64,000 nt of DNA from Fulvivirga imtechensis AK7. Lineage in GTDB: Bacteria > Bacteroidota > Bacteroidia > Cytophagales > Cyclobacteriaceae. Shown piece after piece: positions 63,641 through 64,000 of this stretch (its first letter is position 1; each line of letters opens with the position of its first letter). Below the pieces are notes generated by a model. It was given only the letters and a program-made list of their open reading frames with translations, was not told the DNA's origin and did not search any database. Where the stretch lies: contig NZ_AMZN01000095.1 of assembly GCF_000331535.1 (NCBI RefSeq), forward strand, positions 1-64,000. Direction: 5' to 3'. A program made the translations under genes and the position numbers.

Positions 63641-64000
63641 ATGAATAGACTACTTATATGTTTGACGTGTCATTTAATTCTGTCTTGTCAACCCAAATTA
63701 GAAAAGGAAGAATTGAATAGTTCCAATTCTTCAACGACAGAAATTCAAATAAAGAAAAATGAACTCGACACGTTGCTAAATACAAATGACTACTTGATCC
63801 TTGGAGACAAACTCGCTAAGGTTAAAGTTGTGAATGAAAATGAAGTTGACAACTTTCCGACTTTTGAGATTCTGATTGGGTATCGGAATGACGTAATTAT
63901 CGGAGAAAATATTGACTACGATAATTTGAGAATCTACAAAAAGTACCAACCCCAAACTTCTTTCAAAGACTATCCAGCGGACATATACAAAGGAAAATTA
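63641..64000 (+). CDS. Lipoprotein, truncated by the window edge
   Basis: Starts ATG 63641 and stays open for 120 codons to the end of the window. A lipoprotein signal MNRLLICLTCHLILSC (lipobox LILSC) precedes QPKLEKEELNSS and a beta-rich region (DTLLNTNDYLILGDKLAKVK; FPTFEILIGYRNDVIIGENI). No family is recognised from this part. It is AT-richer than neighbouring genes. The C-terminus lies outside the window. Confidence 0.7.
   Translation, partial: MNRLLICLTCHLILSCQPKLEKEELNSSNSSTTEIQIKKNELDTLLNTNDYLILGDKLAKVKVVNENEVDNFPTFEILIGYRNDVIIGENIDYDNLRIYKKYQPQTSFKDYPADIYKGKL

Overview
The window looks like a piece of chromosome from a Bacteroidota bacterium, most likely a Cytophagales gliding bacterium (Fulvivirga/Roseivirga-like). 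The signs are T9SS sorting domains (gliding-type C-terminus at 13821-16502, type A-like at 20674-24693), propeller/Y_Y_Y sensor kinases, DUF6443/Rhs proteins, FISUMP and IPT lipoproteins, an ECF sigma factor paired with an anti-sigma/outer-membrane protein, and TAnnTTTG promoter boxes. Genus-level placement is inference.

Layout. 1-17.5 kb is mostly housekeeping: rlmN, a thioesterase, an OmpA/TPR envelope protein, a TPR protein, clpB, a DUF2752-TM2-K+ channel operon, a PAS histidine kinase, rlmD, a large T9SS-secreted protein, a BatE-like TPR/SH3 protein and tRNA-Lys(TTT). 18.7-34.4 kb is a signalling and surface block: an AraC-type response regulator, a two-gene operon ending in a giant fibronectin-III protein, a secreted caspase-like protease, two propeller sensor kinases and a kinase-like protein that has the phospho-accepting His domain but no ATPase domain. 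35-53.2 kb is an Rhs/polymorphic-toxin region. Two C-terminal 'tip' proteins have near-identical cores and unrelated ends, and a three-gene operon encodes the shell. A protein that is normally one chain (DUF6443, YD middle, core-toxin) is split here into separate polypeptides, each with its own signal peptide. 53.2-54.9 kb holds an IS66 scar, a truncated paralog, a DUF5713 protein and small membrane proteins. 55-64 kb has surface lipoproteins, a TerB-like protein, a stand-alone H-NOX heme sensor and the sigma/anti-sigma pair.

Three layers are not explained by the genes. (1) A family of about 145-215 bp nested palindromic elements (ends TAGTGTYTGTAAG) recurs at least eight times. One copy sits in frame inside a signal peptide (1768-1960), another at a stop codon just before the caspase gene. 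(2) Four promoters (19.9, 39.5, 54.2, 57.9 kb) share two TTACCTG-like half-sites about 21 bp apart, placed 27-28 bp before the -7 box. This geometry suits an AraC-type activator, and one is encoded next to the first site. (3) A second inverted-repeat element lies at 18.27-18.48 kb.

No CRISPR array, rRNA operon or intact transposase was seen. Function calls rest on motif recognition by eye; nothing was searched.
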